Positions 30,693 through 39,635 of a stretch of 64,000 nt of DNA are shown here, piece after piece. The notes beneath the pieces are model-generated. The model was not told the DNA's origin. It ran no database searches and saw nothing but the letters and a program-made list of their open reading frames with translations. Source of the DNA: Planctomyces sp. SH-PL14 (lineage in GTDB: Bacteria; Planctomycetota; Planctomycetia; Planctomycetales; Planctomycetaceae); NCBI RefSeq assembly GCF_001610835.1, contig NZ_CP011270.1, positions 558,001 to 622,000 of the forward strand, read 5' to 3'. The position numbers and the translations under genes were made by a program. Numbering within the stretch: the stretch's first letter is position 1; each line of letters opens with the position of its first letter.

Positions 30693-31544
30693 ATGATGAG
30701 CTGGCTGAAAACACTCGACCGGCGGTGGATCTTCCTGATGATGGCGGCGGCCGTCGCCATCCCGATCCTGTGGGACATCCAGTTCCGCGAACAGCCGGGG
30801 CAGTTCTCCCAGGACGTGTTCGACGCCATCGAGAACCTTGAGCCCGGCGATCCCGTCCTCATGGCCTGGGACTACGATCCCTCGACCGAGGGGGAGCTGG
30901 GGCCGATGGCGACCGCTTTCGCCATGCACTGCAGCGAGAAGAAGACCAAGCTCTACTTCATTACGCTGCTGCCGGTCGGCCCGCAGATGATCGAGCAGTC
31001 GATCGACAAGGTGATCCGCGCCGACTATCCCGACATGGTCTACGGCGTCGACTACGTCAACCTGGGCTTCAAGTCCGGGTACGAAGGGGTCATCAAGGTC
31101 ATCGTCACCAGCCTGCGGGGGCTGTACACGACCGACGCCCGTGGAACGAACATTGACCAGATCCCCATGTGCCGGGACATCGACAACATCCAGAAGATGA
31201 AGCTGATCGTGAACGTCAGCGGCGCCTATCCCGGCATGAAGGAGTGGGTGCAGTACGCGGTGACGCCGTACCAGGGGAAGCTCAAGCTGGTCGGCGGGAG
31301 CACGGGGGTCCAGGCCCCGCAGTTCTTTCCCTACATTCCCGGCCAGATGGCGGGGATGCTGACCGGGATCAAGGGGGCGGCCGAGTACGAGCAGCTGGTC
31401 GTCAGCAAATACCGCCCGACGAATCCCGACGCAAAGTACCTGCAGGGACGCCGCCGGATGGGCCCCCAGGCGATGGGACATATCCTGATGGTCGGCCTGA
31501 TCATCCTGGGGAACGTCGTCTACTTCGCCGGCAGCCGCGGGTGA
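30693..31544 (+). CDS. Conserved membrane protein of unknown function
   Basis: 283 residues from the ATG at 30693 (MMSWLKTLDRRWIFLMMAA). A helix at residues 9-26 and a C-terminal helix (GHILMVGLIILGNVVYFAG) bracket a soluble domain with EPGDPVLMAWDYDPSTEGEL, KKTKLYFITLLPVGPQMIEQ, LGFKSGYEGVIKVIVTSL and YPGMKEWVQYAV. The domain has alternating strands and helices, like a Rossmann-type fold, and probably lies outside the membrane. I recall similar proteins in planctomycetes without a known role. No operon partner is close: the cupin gene starts 103 bases later. Confidence 0.7.
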   Translation: MMSWLKTLDRRWIFLMMAAAVAIPILWDIQFREQPGQFSQDVFDAIENLEPGDPVLMAWDYDPSTEGELGPMATAFAMHCSEKKTKLYFITLLPVGPQMIEQSIDKVIRADYPDMVYGVDYVNLGFKSGYEGVIKVIVTSLRGLYTTDARGTNIDQIPMCRDIDNIQKMKLIVNVSGAYPGMKEWVQYAVTPYQGKLKLVGGSTGVQAPQFFPYIPGQMAGMLTGIKGAAEYEQLVVSKYRPTNPDAKYLQGRRRMGPQAMGHILMVGLIILGNVVYFAGSRG

Positions 31545-31647
31545 TCCGGCGGCTTCAGCGGGAGCCGGAGACGCGCGGCGACTAGAGAGATATCGTATCG
31601 CGATCAAAAGACCGCCTTCGGGCACGCGGAAGGAAAGACAGAGCGGT

Positions 31648-31998
31648 ATGCCAGCCGGATACGAAATCGCCGACTTCTCCCAGATCCCCCCGGTTCACTG
31701 TCCCTGCGGCCAGGCCCGGCGGGCGTATGCCGACGTGCCGGACCTGCCGGCGACCGTCCACATGACGGAGATCTCGGAGACGGCCCGGGTCCACTATCAC
31801 AAGCGGCTGACGGAAACCTACGTCTTTCTCGAGTGCCAGCCGGATGCCCAGATGGAGCTGGATGGCGAGCGGATCCCGGTCAAGCCGGGGATGTCGGTCA
31901 TGATTCGCCCCGGAACGCGGCACCGGGCGGTGGGCCACATGAAGGTGATGATCGTCGCGATCCCCAAGTTTGACCCGTCGGACGAGTGGTTCGACTGA
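31648..31998 (+). CDS. Cupin-domain protein
   Basis: 116 residues. A single cupin fold is seen: VHYHKRLTETYVFLECQPDA with the His-x-His metal pair and Glu, then ERIPVKPGMSVMIRPGTRHR with the PG-x5-PxG-x2-H second motif. An N-terminal stretch has PVHCPCGQARRAYADVPDLP, with a CPC pair near residue 20. It is a small cytoplasmic beta-barrel that probably binds a metal; the substrate cannot be named. It could have enzymatic or binding function. The 373-base gap that follows precedes the BBP7 gene. Confidence 0.85.
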   Translation: MPAGYEIADFSQIPPVHCPCGQARRAYADVPDLPATVHMTEISETARVHYHKRLTETYVFLECQPDAQMELDGERIPVKPGMSVMIRPGTRHRAVGHMKVMIVAIPKFDPSDEWFD

Positions 31999-32371
31999 CG
32001 GTCCCGTTGCCCGCTGCCGTGCCTGGTATCGGCCCTCAAGGGCCGACCCTCCCTCGCTCCGCCGCTGCTGTGCGGCGAAGGAAATCGCTCTCCATCGGCA
32101 GGACCTGCGTCTGCCTGGCCGTCCCGCTCTCACAACGGCCCGACGAGCGGAATCTTCGGCACAACCGCTCCTCTCGTCGCGCCCCGAAAAACCGGCATTG
32201 CCGGAACAACCGTTACAGTTTCACAGAATGGGGGGCCGATAAGTACCGCAGGTCCGTCCATCTGCGCCGGGTTTTCCTGCCGGGCCGGATGTGACGGTAA
32301 TCCGCTCCGGAGCGTACGGAGCGGACCGTCCGTTTAGCCGCCGCAATGCGGTCTCAGTTAAGGACGTAGGG
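31999..32371 (+). other. Intergenic region before BBP7 barrel gene
   Basis: 373 bases without a gene. A short TCGGCCC-TCAA-GGGCCGA hairpin occurs at 32029-32046 (no T-run), a CCGGCATTGCCGG palindrome near 32190, and a TTGCCG / TACAGT pair near 32196-32220 that could be a weak promoter. The last bases, AAGGACGTAGGG, are a good ribosome site for the next gene. Confidence 0.4.
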
Positions 32372-33988
32372 ATGCGGATCCACAACTGGTTCAGGACGAT
32401 CGCCGGAGCCCTGGCACTCACCGCCTCAGCCGAAACCGGCTTCGGGCAGGAGTTCTACGGAGCCCCGGGACAGGGGATGGCCGCCCCCGGAATGGGACCG
32501 GCCAATCCTGCCGTGATGTACCCGCAAGGGGTGCCGGACGGATTCAACCCCTGGCCGCAGATGAGCCCCTACGGCGTCGGCAACATGGACCAGGAGCAGC
32601 TCTTCAACCGGAAGGGCCTCTGGTTCTACGAAATGCTGACGAAGCAGCGCACGTTCTACGGCCGCGTCGACGCGATCTGGGGCTTCTCCGAAGCCGAAGC
32701 CCAAAAGACCGTGGGGAATACGCCCGCCTTCCGTCAGCCGCTGAACTACAACCTGGGGGGCTCGCCGACGTACTTTGCTCCGGCCAATGGCAACCAGCTG
32801 CCGATCCCTGGTCCGTTCGAGGTGGTTCCGGGGGCCGACCCCTACCCCTTCATGCGGCCGGCCGGGCAGGTGACCGCCGTCCAGATCATCGACAACGACA
32901 TCTTTCCCATTCGAACCAACGATGTCCTCCCAACCAACGGCAATGCCGGCGTTCAGGTCAACTGGGGATTCGACGACGCTGACGGCGTCGGCCTGTTGAT
33001 CAGCGGCTTCTACATGGGCGAGAACAGCGAGGTGTTCGAGTCGGGCAACGAATTCATCAACGGCCTCCCGGTGACGCCGGCCATGGTCGATGCGACCCTC
33101 GGCCAAGTGCTGAACACCCGAAACGGCGCGATCGCCTACGACACCGGTCTCCCGGCGCCGCTGGGATCCGGCCTTGGTTTTCTTGGAGCGGCTCAGAAGT
33201 ATGACATCCTGTTCCGGTTGGAGCACCGGACCGAGGTTGCCGGAGCCAATCTGTCGTACTACATGGCGCCGGTCTTCAAGACCTCGGCCGTTATGGTTCG
33301 CCCCTTCCTGGCCGGCCGCTACATGTACCTGAACGAGACGTTTGGATTCCGCGGCATCGACAGCGGATGGCACTATGACGTCGACCAGATCCCCTATAGC
33401 ACGGGGACGACAACCACCACGACCCCCTCGACTTACCGTCCGGATCCGGGCACATGGGCTACCCGCGCCATTCAGCAGTATCCTCAGTTTGAGGCCCGGC
33501 TGAACTCGAACGTCCAGACCCATCTGGCCGGCCCGGAAATCGGTCTGCGTTACGACTTGGGTGAGGGGGATGGTTTCAAAGTCTGGGGAGCGACGACCGT
33601 GGGCCTCATGGCCAACCAGTCGAACCTCTCCCTCGACGGAAACAACATCGGCGAAGAGTTCGCTACATCGGGCTTCAACGGGATCAGCATGCTCTCGAAC
33701 GATGCCCGATTCAGCTCCGAGGCATCACACGGTCGAGTTTCTCCGCTGTTTGAGCAGACCCTCGCCGTCGACTCCCGGGTGTTTGAGGCGGTTCCCTTTG
33801 TGAACGAGATCCCGGTTTTGAATCAGGCGATCCTCCACCTCGGCTACACCTTCACCGCGATCGGCCAGGTCAACCGGCCGGCGGATACCATCAACTGGGC
33901 GGGATTCCCGATCTTCCCCTCACTCAATAACAACACCCAGACCTTTGTGCTGCATCGCTTCAACTTCGGTCTCGAGTGGAAGTACTGA
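32372..33988 (+). CDS. BBP7 family outer-membrane beta-barrel protein
   Basis: 538 residues from the ATG at 32372, preceded by AAGGACGTAGGG. Residues 1-25 are a signal peptide (WFRTIAGALALTASAETGFGQ). The mature N-terminus is Gly/Met/Pro-rich (GMAAPGMGPANP), followed by alternating strands ending in aromatic residues, e.g. TFYGRVDAIWGFSEAEAQ and AVMVRPFLAGRYMYLNETFG, and the closing HRFNFGLEWKY, typical of barrels inserted by BAM. This matches the BBP7 family, which is expanded in planctomycetes. It is probably a structural pore or surface protein; no substrate is known. Confidence 0.85.
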   Translation: MRIHNWFRTIAGALALTASAETGFGQEFYGAPGQGMAAPGMGPANPAVMYPQGVPDGFNPWPQMSPYGVGNMDQEQLFNRKGLWFYEMLTKQRTFYGRVDAIWGFSEAEAQKTVGNTPAFRQPLNYNLGGSPTYFAPANGNQLPIPGPFEVVPGADPYPFMRPAGQVTAVQIIDNDIFPIRTNDVLPTNGNAGVQVNWGFDDADGVGLLISGFYMGENSEVFESGNEFINGLPVTPAMVDATLGQVLNTRNGAIAYDTGLPAPLGSGLGFLGAAQKYDILFRLEHRTEVAGANLSYYMAPVFKTSAVMVRPFLAGRYMYLNETFGFRGIDSGWHYDVDQIPYSTGTTTTTTPSTYRPDPGTWATRAIQQYPQFEARLNSNVQTHLAGPEIGLRYDLGEGDGFKVWGATTVGLMANQSNLSLDGNNIGEEFATSGFNGISMLSNDARFSSEASHGRVSPLFEQTLAVDSRVFEAVPFVNEIPVLNQAILHLGYTFTAIGQVNRPADTINWAGFPIFPSLNNNTQTFVLHRFNFGLEWKY

Positions 33989-34214
33989 GAACTGGAAGCA
34001 GAAACGCCGAGCCTCGGGAGTGTTGCCGGTCGTCGGCTTCGTTCCCGAGGCTCGTTGCGTTTGGTCCCTCCCGCTTCAAACGCCATCTCACAGGACGTTT
34101 TTCGGGACACCAGCAGTGGGCGGCACTGCGGCGCAAGGCTGACGATCCCCTCCCGGATCCCTATAACACGTCGTCACAGGACAGGTGCATAGGGGCTCGG
34201 CCCGGGGAGAGACG

Positions 34215-35093
34215 ATGTTATTGAGCATGACCGGCTTCGGAGACGGCCGGGCCGAGAATGAGCGGCTGGGGGTCCTGGCGGAAATTCGCTGCGTGAACAA
34301 TCGCCACCTCAAGGTGACGATCCGGTCGCCGGAGAACTGCGGGGGGTTCGATACCGAGATCGAGCGGATCGTGCGGCAGGGGATCGTGCGGGGGACCGTC
34401 ACGGTCACGATCCGGACCTCGTCCCGCGGCGCAAATCAGCTGGGGACGCTCAACACCGAGGTGCTGACGGAATACTGGAAGCAGCTCCACCAGTGGAGCA
34501 AGGAGATGCTGGCCCCGATCGCCGATGCGTCGCATCTCCTGGCTCTGCCGGGGGTGGTCGCCGGAAACGCGCTGCTGGAAGTCTCCGAAGAGGACTGGTC
34601 GACCTTCGAAACCGCGCTCAACGCCGCTTTGACGAAAGTGCAGAGCTTCCGCGCGACCGAGGGGAAGGCGATGCGGGACGAGATGGCCCGGCACTGCGAC
34701 CTGATCGAAGAGTGCCTGGGGCACATCATCACCCGCGCCCCGCTGGTCGTTATCGCCTACCGGGACAAGATCAAGCAGCGGGTGAATGATCTCCTCAAGG
34801 ACAGCGGGGTCACGGTAAGCGACGTCGACTTCCTGCGGGAGGTCAACATCTTCGCCGACCGCTGCGACATCACCGAGGAGATTGCCCGGCTGAAGTCCCA
34901 CATCGACCAGTTCCGGCACTCGCTCGACGCCCATCCCTCGGCCGGTCGGAAGCTCGAGTTCCTCTGCCAGGAGATCTTCCGGGAGATCAACACGATCGGC
35001 TCAAAGGCGAACGATGTGACGATCGCGCACCACGCGGTCGACGCCAAGACGAGCGTCGAGAAGATCCGGGAGATCGTGCAGAACGTCGAGTGA
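34215..35093 (+). CDS. yicC: YicC/YloC-family endoribonuclease
   Basis: 292 residues from the ATG at 34215 with GGGGAGAG just upstream; an upstream ATG at 34185 is less likely. The N-terminus MLLSMTGFGDGRAENERLGV and IRCVNNRHLKV are hallmarks, and the C-terminus shows LREVNIFADRCDITEEIARL, FLCQEIFREINTIGSKANDV and KIREIVQNVE. Members of the family are RNases that in E. coli and B. subtilis take part in RNA turnover. Length is normal. In many bacteria it sits beside gmk; here the next gene is on the opposite strand. Confidence 0.93.
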   Translation: MLLSMTGFGDGRAENERLGVLAEIRCVNNRHLKVTIRSPENCGGFDTEIERIVRQGIVRGTVTVTIRTSSRGANQLGTLNTEVLTEYWKQLHQWSKEMLAPIADASHLLALPGVVAGNALLEVSEEDWSTFETALNAALTKVQSFRATEGKAMRDEMARHCDLIEECLGHIITRAPLVVIAYRDKIKQRVNDLLKDSGVTVSDVDFLREVNIFADRCDITEEIARLKSHIDQFRHSLDAHPSAGRKLEFLCQEIFREINTIGSKANDVTIAHHAVDAKTSVEKIREIVQNVE

Positions 35094-35122
35094 TGCAGCG
35101 GTCCTGACCGGGCGCGGAACAA

Positions 35123-35160
35123 CGGAGTCACTGGGCGAGACGACCCGGTGACTCCGTCTT
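35123..35160. terminator. Hairpin between convergent genes, possible bidirectional terminator
   Basis: CGGAGTCAC (35123-35131) pairs with GTGACTCCG (35148-35156), and the GGG/CCC just inside extends the stem. T-rich bases flank both ends weakly (TCTTG on plus, TTGTTCC on minus). It sits between the convergent yicC-like and 35169-35909 genes. Confidence 0.5.
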
Positions 35161-35168
35161 GATGGCGA

Positions 35169-35909
35169 TCAGAGTGGGATGACGCCAACGACCACCTTGT
35201 GGTGGATCTTGCCAAACGGGCCGGCAAGGTTGACCGCGAACAGCGACTCCTTGGCAAAGACGGCAGACGTGACGGACTCTCCCTCGCCGATCGGTGGAGC
35301 ATCCGGAGCCTTCTCGAGGACAGTCCGGTCGACGATCGGCAGGTCGTATTGCGTGCCGTGGTAGGTGAACCGGACGCGGCGATGGACCTGGATCGCCCCC
35401 GGCTCGCTGCCGGAGTCGGACCAGACGTGCAGCTCGGGATCGGTCGGGCGGATCAGGAGCAGCGTCTGGGGATGCTCCATCTTCTCCACGTCGGCGATGC
35501 TGATGAAATTGGGATTCCGCTTGCGGGCGTGCCAGAGCGTCGCGGGACTCTGCTCCAGCATGCCGAGATAGGCTGTCGACAGCCGGCCGGCGTGCCCCCA
35601 GCGGAATTCGGGGGCGACGACGCGGTCTTCCGGCTGGTGCTTGAGCCGATGCACGTACTCCAGCGGGACATCGATGATGTCGCACAGGTTGGGGAGCGCG
35701 CCGTCCTCCATCCGGACGTCTGCCTGCGTCAGCGAGCCCCGTTCACGGACGAGCCGCACCCAGGGACCGGCGCTCCGCAGGGCCGCCCCCTCCCACTGGA
35801 TCTCCCGCCCCGCGACGCACTGGTATCCGGAACGCTGGGAGGAATTGGCCAGCAGGACGATCCGTTTCGTCACCGGAGCAAAGAGGCGGCTCGGAGGAGT
35901 GGAGCTCAT
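35169..35909 (-). CDS. Hypothetical protein resembling dual-OB-domain proteins
   Basis: 246 residues from the ATG at 35909 (MSSTPPSRLFAPVTKRIVLL). The N-terminal LLANSSQRSGYQCVAGREI, with GPWVRLVRERGSLTQADVRM and NLCDIIDVPLEYVHRLKHQP, resembles the dual-OB domain described from conflict- and stress-linked bacterial genes, usually near nucleic-acid processing genes. The later part contains HPQTLLLIRPTDPELHVWSD and a C-terminal strand-rich region (GTQYDLPIVDRTVLEKAP). It is divergent from dprA, 173 bases away. Family assignment is from memory of a pattern and is tentative. Confidence 0.5.
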   Translation of the reverse strand: MSSTPPSRLFAPVTKRIVLLANSSQRSGYQCVAGREIQWEGAALRSAGPWVRLVRERGSLTQADVRMEDGALPNLCDIIDVPLEYVHRLKHQPEDRVVAPEFRWGHAGRLSTAYLGMLEQSPATLWHARKRNPNFISIADVEKMEHPQTLLLIRPTDPELHVWSDSGSEPGAIQVHRRVRFTYHGTQYDLPIVDRTVLEKAPDAPPIGEGESVTSAVFAKESLFAVNLAGPFGKIHHKVVVGVIPL

Positions 35910-36082
35910 GGGTGCGGGAAGCGTTTCACGCCTCCTGCTGTTCGTCAAGCGGGCCGTTGAGGGCGCGAACTGATTCGCCGAACGCTGACGGCGCTCTCGA
36001 CGTGCGGAATCGCTTTGCCTGGAGGACCTTCGCCGGTAAGTTCAGGCCTGCCGGGTGACTCGGGCCGGCGAAGGGGCCAACT

Positions 36083-37189
36083 ATGACGGACGACGAACTA
36101 CTGGATCTGTTGCGGCTGCACCTCATTTCCGGGGTCGGACCGCGGATCAGCACGCTCCTCTTGGACCGATTCGGGTCGGCCGGCGAAGTCCTGCGGGCGT
36201 CGGGACCGGACCTCCTCAGCGTCGACGGCGTCGGCCCGAAGCTCTCCGTGGCGATCACCCGCGCGAGGCAGGATCCGGCCGCTGAGCGGGAGCTGGAGCG
36301 GTGCCGCGCCGAGGGAATCCGCCTCCTGATCCGCGGGACGCCGGACTATCCGCGGGAGCTGGCCGAGATTGCCGATCCGCCCGCGGTCCTGTATTGCCGC
36401 GGCACGTATGAGCCCCGCGACTCGCTGGCGATCGCGATCGTGGGGACGCGGAAGCATTCGACTTACGGAAAGCAGACGGCGGAGCGGCTGGGAGCCGCGC
36501 TGGCCCGGGCCGGATTGACGATCGTCAGCGGCCTGGCGCGAGGAATCGACGCCGCGGCGCATCGCGGAGCGCTCCAGGCGGGCGGCCGGACGATCGCCGT
36601 CGCCGCGACCGGGCTCAAGAACGTCTACCCGCCGGAGCATGCCGATCTGGCCGTCGAGATTGCACGGCAGGGATGTCTGCTCACGGAGGCACCGCTCGAT
36701 CGGGGCCCCGCGGCCGGGTTCTTCCCGCAGCGGAACCGGATCATCTCCGGCGTGTCGCTCGGCGTGATCGTGGTCGAGGCGGACCGGAACAGCGGCTCTC
36801 TGTCGACCGCTGCCCATGGACGGGAGCAGGGGCGCGAGATTTTCGCGGTGCCGGGGCAGATCGACAACCTGCGTAGTCGCGGCTGCCACGACCTGATCCG
36901 CGACGGGGCGACGCTTCTCCGCGGCCCGGACGATGTGCTGGAGGCTCTCGGCCCGCTGATGGGACCGGTGCAGACCGCCTCGGACGAGGTGGTGCATTCA
37001 CCGCGGGAGCTGACGCTCAATGAGCCCGAGCGGCTCGTGCTCAACGCCGTGACTCAGGCACCTTTGCTCGTCGACGAGGTCCTGAGAGCGGTCGAGATGG
37101 AGACGTCGAGAGTCCTGTCGACGCTGACGGTGCTCGAGATGAAGCGGCTGATCCGGCGGCATCCCGGCGGGTATGTGTCGCGACCGTAG
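36083..37189 (+). CDS. dprA: DNA-processing protein DprA
   Basis: 368 residues. A helix-hairpin-helix region at the N-terminus (LISGVGPRISTLLLDRFGSA, LSVDGVGPKLSVAITRAR) precedes the Rossmann-like core: AIVGTRKHSTYGKQTAERLG, VSGLARGIDAAAHRGALQAG, FFPQRNRIISGVSLGVIVVE and SGSLSTAAHGREQGREIFAV. A C-terminal winged helix ends with MKRLIRRHPGGYVSRP. DprA loads RecA onto incoming single-stranded DNA during natural transformation, and also occurs in bacteria not known to be competent. No com genes are seen nearby. Repeat copy 7 starts about 33 bases after the stop. Confidence 0.95.
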   Translation: MTDDELLDLLRLHLISGVGPRISTLLLDRFGSAGEVLRASGPDLLSVDGVGPKLSVAITRARQDPAAERELERCRAEGIRLLIRGTPDYPRELAEIADPPAVLYCRGTYEPRDSLAIAIVGTRKHSTYGKQTAERLGAALARAGLTIVSGLARGIDAAAHRGALQAGGRTIAVAATGLKNVYPPEHADLAVEIARQGCLLTEAPLDRGPAAGFFPQRNRIISGVSLGVIVVEADRNSGSLSTAAHGREQGREIFAVPGQIDNLRSRGCHDLIRDGATLLRGPDDVLEALGPLMGPVQTASDEVVHSPRELTLNEPERLVLNAVTQAPLLVDEVLRAVEMETSRVLSTLTVLEMKRLIRRHPGGYVSRP

Positions 37190-37221
37190 TGACCGCCCTG
37201 TGGCGCTTGCTCGTACGGTGT

Positions 37222-37553
37222 ACTTGCCAGCAAGGCTATGCCCACTCAGACCTATCGCGCGACGGCACCCGGGGCTAAGGGGCGAAGAACACAACACAGC
37301 CCCTCTTGCCGCCGGAGGCAGTTTTATAGAGCAGTGATAAACAACGGATGTCCCCTTTGTGGCACAAGCGTTGAGGACTCCTCTACAACACGCCGCTCGC
37401 TTTGCAATCCCCGCGGATTGGCGAGGGCGCATCCGGCACGTTGTCCGCGCTTGGACACTCTCTCCTTCAGACAGCTCTCGACGGCCAGGCCTCCGGCGGG
37501 CAAAGGGGCGTTGCCCCCTTGCATCCCCCACCAGGATCCCCCTGGACCCGGTG
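37222..37553 (-). repeat. Dispersed repeat, copy 7 (degenerate tail)
   Basis: Minus-strand copy. The head (CCCCTGGACCCGGTG on plus, ending 37553) and middle match well. The tail is diverged: GGGCTAAGGGGCGAAGAACA replaces the usual hairpin, and TTGCCAGCAAGG replaces CTTGCCGGC at the far end. Bases 37554-37719 before the ABC operon show nothing clear. Confidence 0.88.
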
Positions 37554-37719
37554 AGGCTGGCGACGTTGAGTTGCGCGTTAGGTACCGATCGGCCGGGGGC
37601 GATGTTCAAGCATTCCCAATAGTCGTCTCTTTCCAAAGCGGTTCGACGAAACCACAATCCAAATCTCGCGGAGTCATCCTCATCGAGCCCCTTCTAACGA
37701 CCCGTCCCCGGAGCCGCGT

Positions 37720-38733
37720 GTGATCTCCCCGTCCGACCCGCAGGCTGGGCCCGTGGTGGAACTGCACGACGTCTCCCAGTTCTACGGCAAGTTTCAGGCC
37801 CTGCGGAACGTCTCCTTCCAGGTCCAGCCCGGAGCGATCGGCCTCGTCGGCCAGAACGGGGCCGGAAAGTCGACCCTGCTCAAGCTCCTGCTCGGACTCA
37901 TCCGCCCCAGCAGCGGCCGCGGAACAGTCCTCGGCTACGACCTCGTCCGTGAGCGGAGCCGGCTGCGGGGACTGATGGGGTTCATGCCGGAGGCGGAGTC
38001 GCTCATTCCCGGCGTACGAGGGGTCGACCTCGTGGCGCTCGCCGGCGAACTCTGCGGCATGCCCCGGCGGCAGGCACTTCGCCGCGCACACGAAGTCCTC
38101 TCGTACCTCGATCTCGACGAAGCCCGCTACCGGCGGTGCGAAGACTATTCCGTCGGCATGAAGCAGCGGCTGAAGCTCGCCGCCGCGCTCGTCCACGATC
38201 CGCCCCTCCTGCTCCTCGACGAGCCGACCGCCGGACTCGATCCCAACGGCCGCGACGGCATGCTGCGGCTGCTGCACGCCATCGCCAGCCGGCATGGAAA
38301 ATCGCTGATTCTCTCCACGCACCTCCTGGGAGACATCGACCGGATCTGCGAGCAGGTCATCATCGTCGACAAGGGGGCGATCCTGGGGGTCGGCAAGATC
38401 GGCGAGCTCCGCCGCCACTGGCGGAACCGATTCCTCATGCGATGGCGGGGCGACGGCGAGCGACTCCTGAGTGCGCTCCAGGCGGGGGGCGTCACCGTCC
38501 CTTCGCGGCCCCGCGCGGACGAGGCGTTCATCGAGATTCCCGAGGACTGGTCGCCCCGAACAGTTTTCGAACTCTCGTTGCAGCACGAGACGACGGTCTC
38601 CGACCTCATCCCGGACAACGAAGACCTGTCGCAGCTCTATCACCGCCTCGTCGGAACGGCGGCGACGGCACGGCCGACGGGGGCGGCGGCTGCGGCAAAG
38701 GATGGAACCAGTACGAACGGGAGGCCGCAATGA
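37720..38733 (+). CDS. ABC transporter ATP-binding protein (first)
   Basis: 337 residues from GTG 37720. It has Walker A GQNGAGKST (residues 44-52), a signature YSVGMKQRLKLAAAL in place of LSGGQ, Walker B LLLLDEPTAGLDPNGRDG and the switch STHLLGDIDRICEQVIIVDK. The last 80 residues are an extra domain (LRRHWRNRFLMRWRGDGERL) and an Ala-rich tail. It powers an exporter-type ABC system with the permease whose start overlaps its stop by four bases. Substrate unknown; such ATPase/permease pairs in this group resemble NatA/B or YhaQ-type exporters. It starts a six-gene operon. Confidence 0.93.
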   Translation: MISPSDPQAGPVVELHDVSQFYGKFQALRNVSFQVQPGAIGLVGQNGAGKSTLLKLLLGLIRPSSGRGTVLGYDLVRERSRLRGLMGFMPEAESLIPGVRGVDLVALAGELCGMPRRQALRRAHEVLSYLDLDEARYRRCEDYSVGMKQRLKLAAALVHDPPLLLLDEPTAGLDPNGRDGMLRLLHAIASRHGKSLILSTHLLGDIDRICEQVIIVDKGAILGVGKIGELRRHWRNRFLMRWRGDGERLLSALQAGGVTVPSRPRADEAFIEIPEDWSPRTVFELSLQHETTVSDLIPDNEDLSQLYHRLVGTAATARPTGAAAAAKDGTSTNGRPQ

Positions 38734-39635
38734 CGTCCGGTCCAAGCGAAAGCGGCCCCGCCATGGCGCTCAGCCAGGCGGGCTACCGCACCTGGGACGG
38801 AGAGCGCCGTTCCGCGTGGTGGAGCTGCCTGTCGCTCGTCCGCGTCGGGCTCTCGCTCATGTTCCGGCGGTGGATCTTCTGGATCCTGATCGCCCTGGGG
38901 CTGATGAACTTCCTGTTCCACTTCACGTTCATCTACCTCAAGGCGACGCTGACGGTCCAGAACGGCGACTTCGGACGCTTCCTCGACAACTTCAAGGTGA
39001 CGGGGACCGGCGACGCCTATGCGGACTTCATGTTCGCACAGGCGACGATCTGCGCGCTGCTCCTCGCCTTCGCGGGCTCCACGCTCATCGGCAGCGACTA
39101 TCGCCAGGGAGGGATGATCTTCTACCTGTCGCGGGGAATCGGCCGCTGGCACTACATCTTCGGGAAGCTGCTGACGATCGCGGCGGTCGTCACCCTCGTC
39201 ACCACGCTCCCGGCGCTCGTCCTCTACATCGAGTACGGGACGTTCAGCAACTCGCTCGACTACTTCTTCGAGAACCCGCGGATCGCGGGGGGCATCCTGG
39301 GGTATGGAGCGGTGCTGGCCATCGTGCAGAGCCTGATGGTCTTCGCCATCGCGGCCTGGGTGCCGCGGACCGTTCCGCTGGTGATGACCTGGTTGGGAGT
39401 CTTCGTACTGCTCAAGGGGCTGGCCGAGGCAATGCGGTCGATCGATGGCAACCGGATGTGGCTCCTGCTCGGATTCTGGGACGACATGCATCGTGTCGGC
39501 CGCTGGTGTTTCGGATCGCTCAAGGAGTCGCGGCCGCCGACGCTGGTGCAGTGCCTCGTGGTCCTTGGCTCGCTCTGCGTCGTCTCGCTGTTCCTGATCC
39601 TGCGGCGCGTCCGGGCCGTCGAGGTGGTGTCATGA
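38730..39635 (+). CDS. ABC transporter permease (first)
   Basis: 301 residues, starting at ATG 38730 and overlapping the ATPase stop (ATGA). About six helices are visible: WIFWILIALGLMNFLFHFTF, TICALLLAFAGSTLIG, LLTIAAVVTLVTTLPALVLY, GILGYGAVLAIVQSLMVFAI, PLVMTWLGVFVLLKGLAEAM and LVVLGSLCVVSLFLILRRVR. The loop LIGSDYRQGGMIFYLSRGIG is typical of ABC-2 type permeases. It is coupled by overlap to the second ATPase gene. Substrate unknown. Confidence 0.88.
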   Translation: MTSGPSESGPAMALSQAGYRTWDGERRSAWWSCLSLVRVGLSLMFRRWIFWILIALGLMNFLFHFTFIYLKATLTVQNGDFGRFLDNFKVTGTGDAYADFMFAQATICALLLAFAGSTLIGSDYRQGGMIFYLSRGIGRWHYIFGKLLTIAAVVTLVTTLPALVLYIEYGTFSNSLDYFFENPRIAGGILGYGAVLAIVQSLMVFAIAAWVPRTVPLVMTWLGVFVLLKGLAEAMRSIDGNRMWLLLGFWDDMHRVGRWCFGSLKESRPPTLVQCLVVLGSLCVVSLFLILRRVRAVEVVS

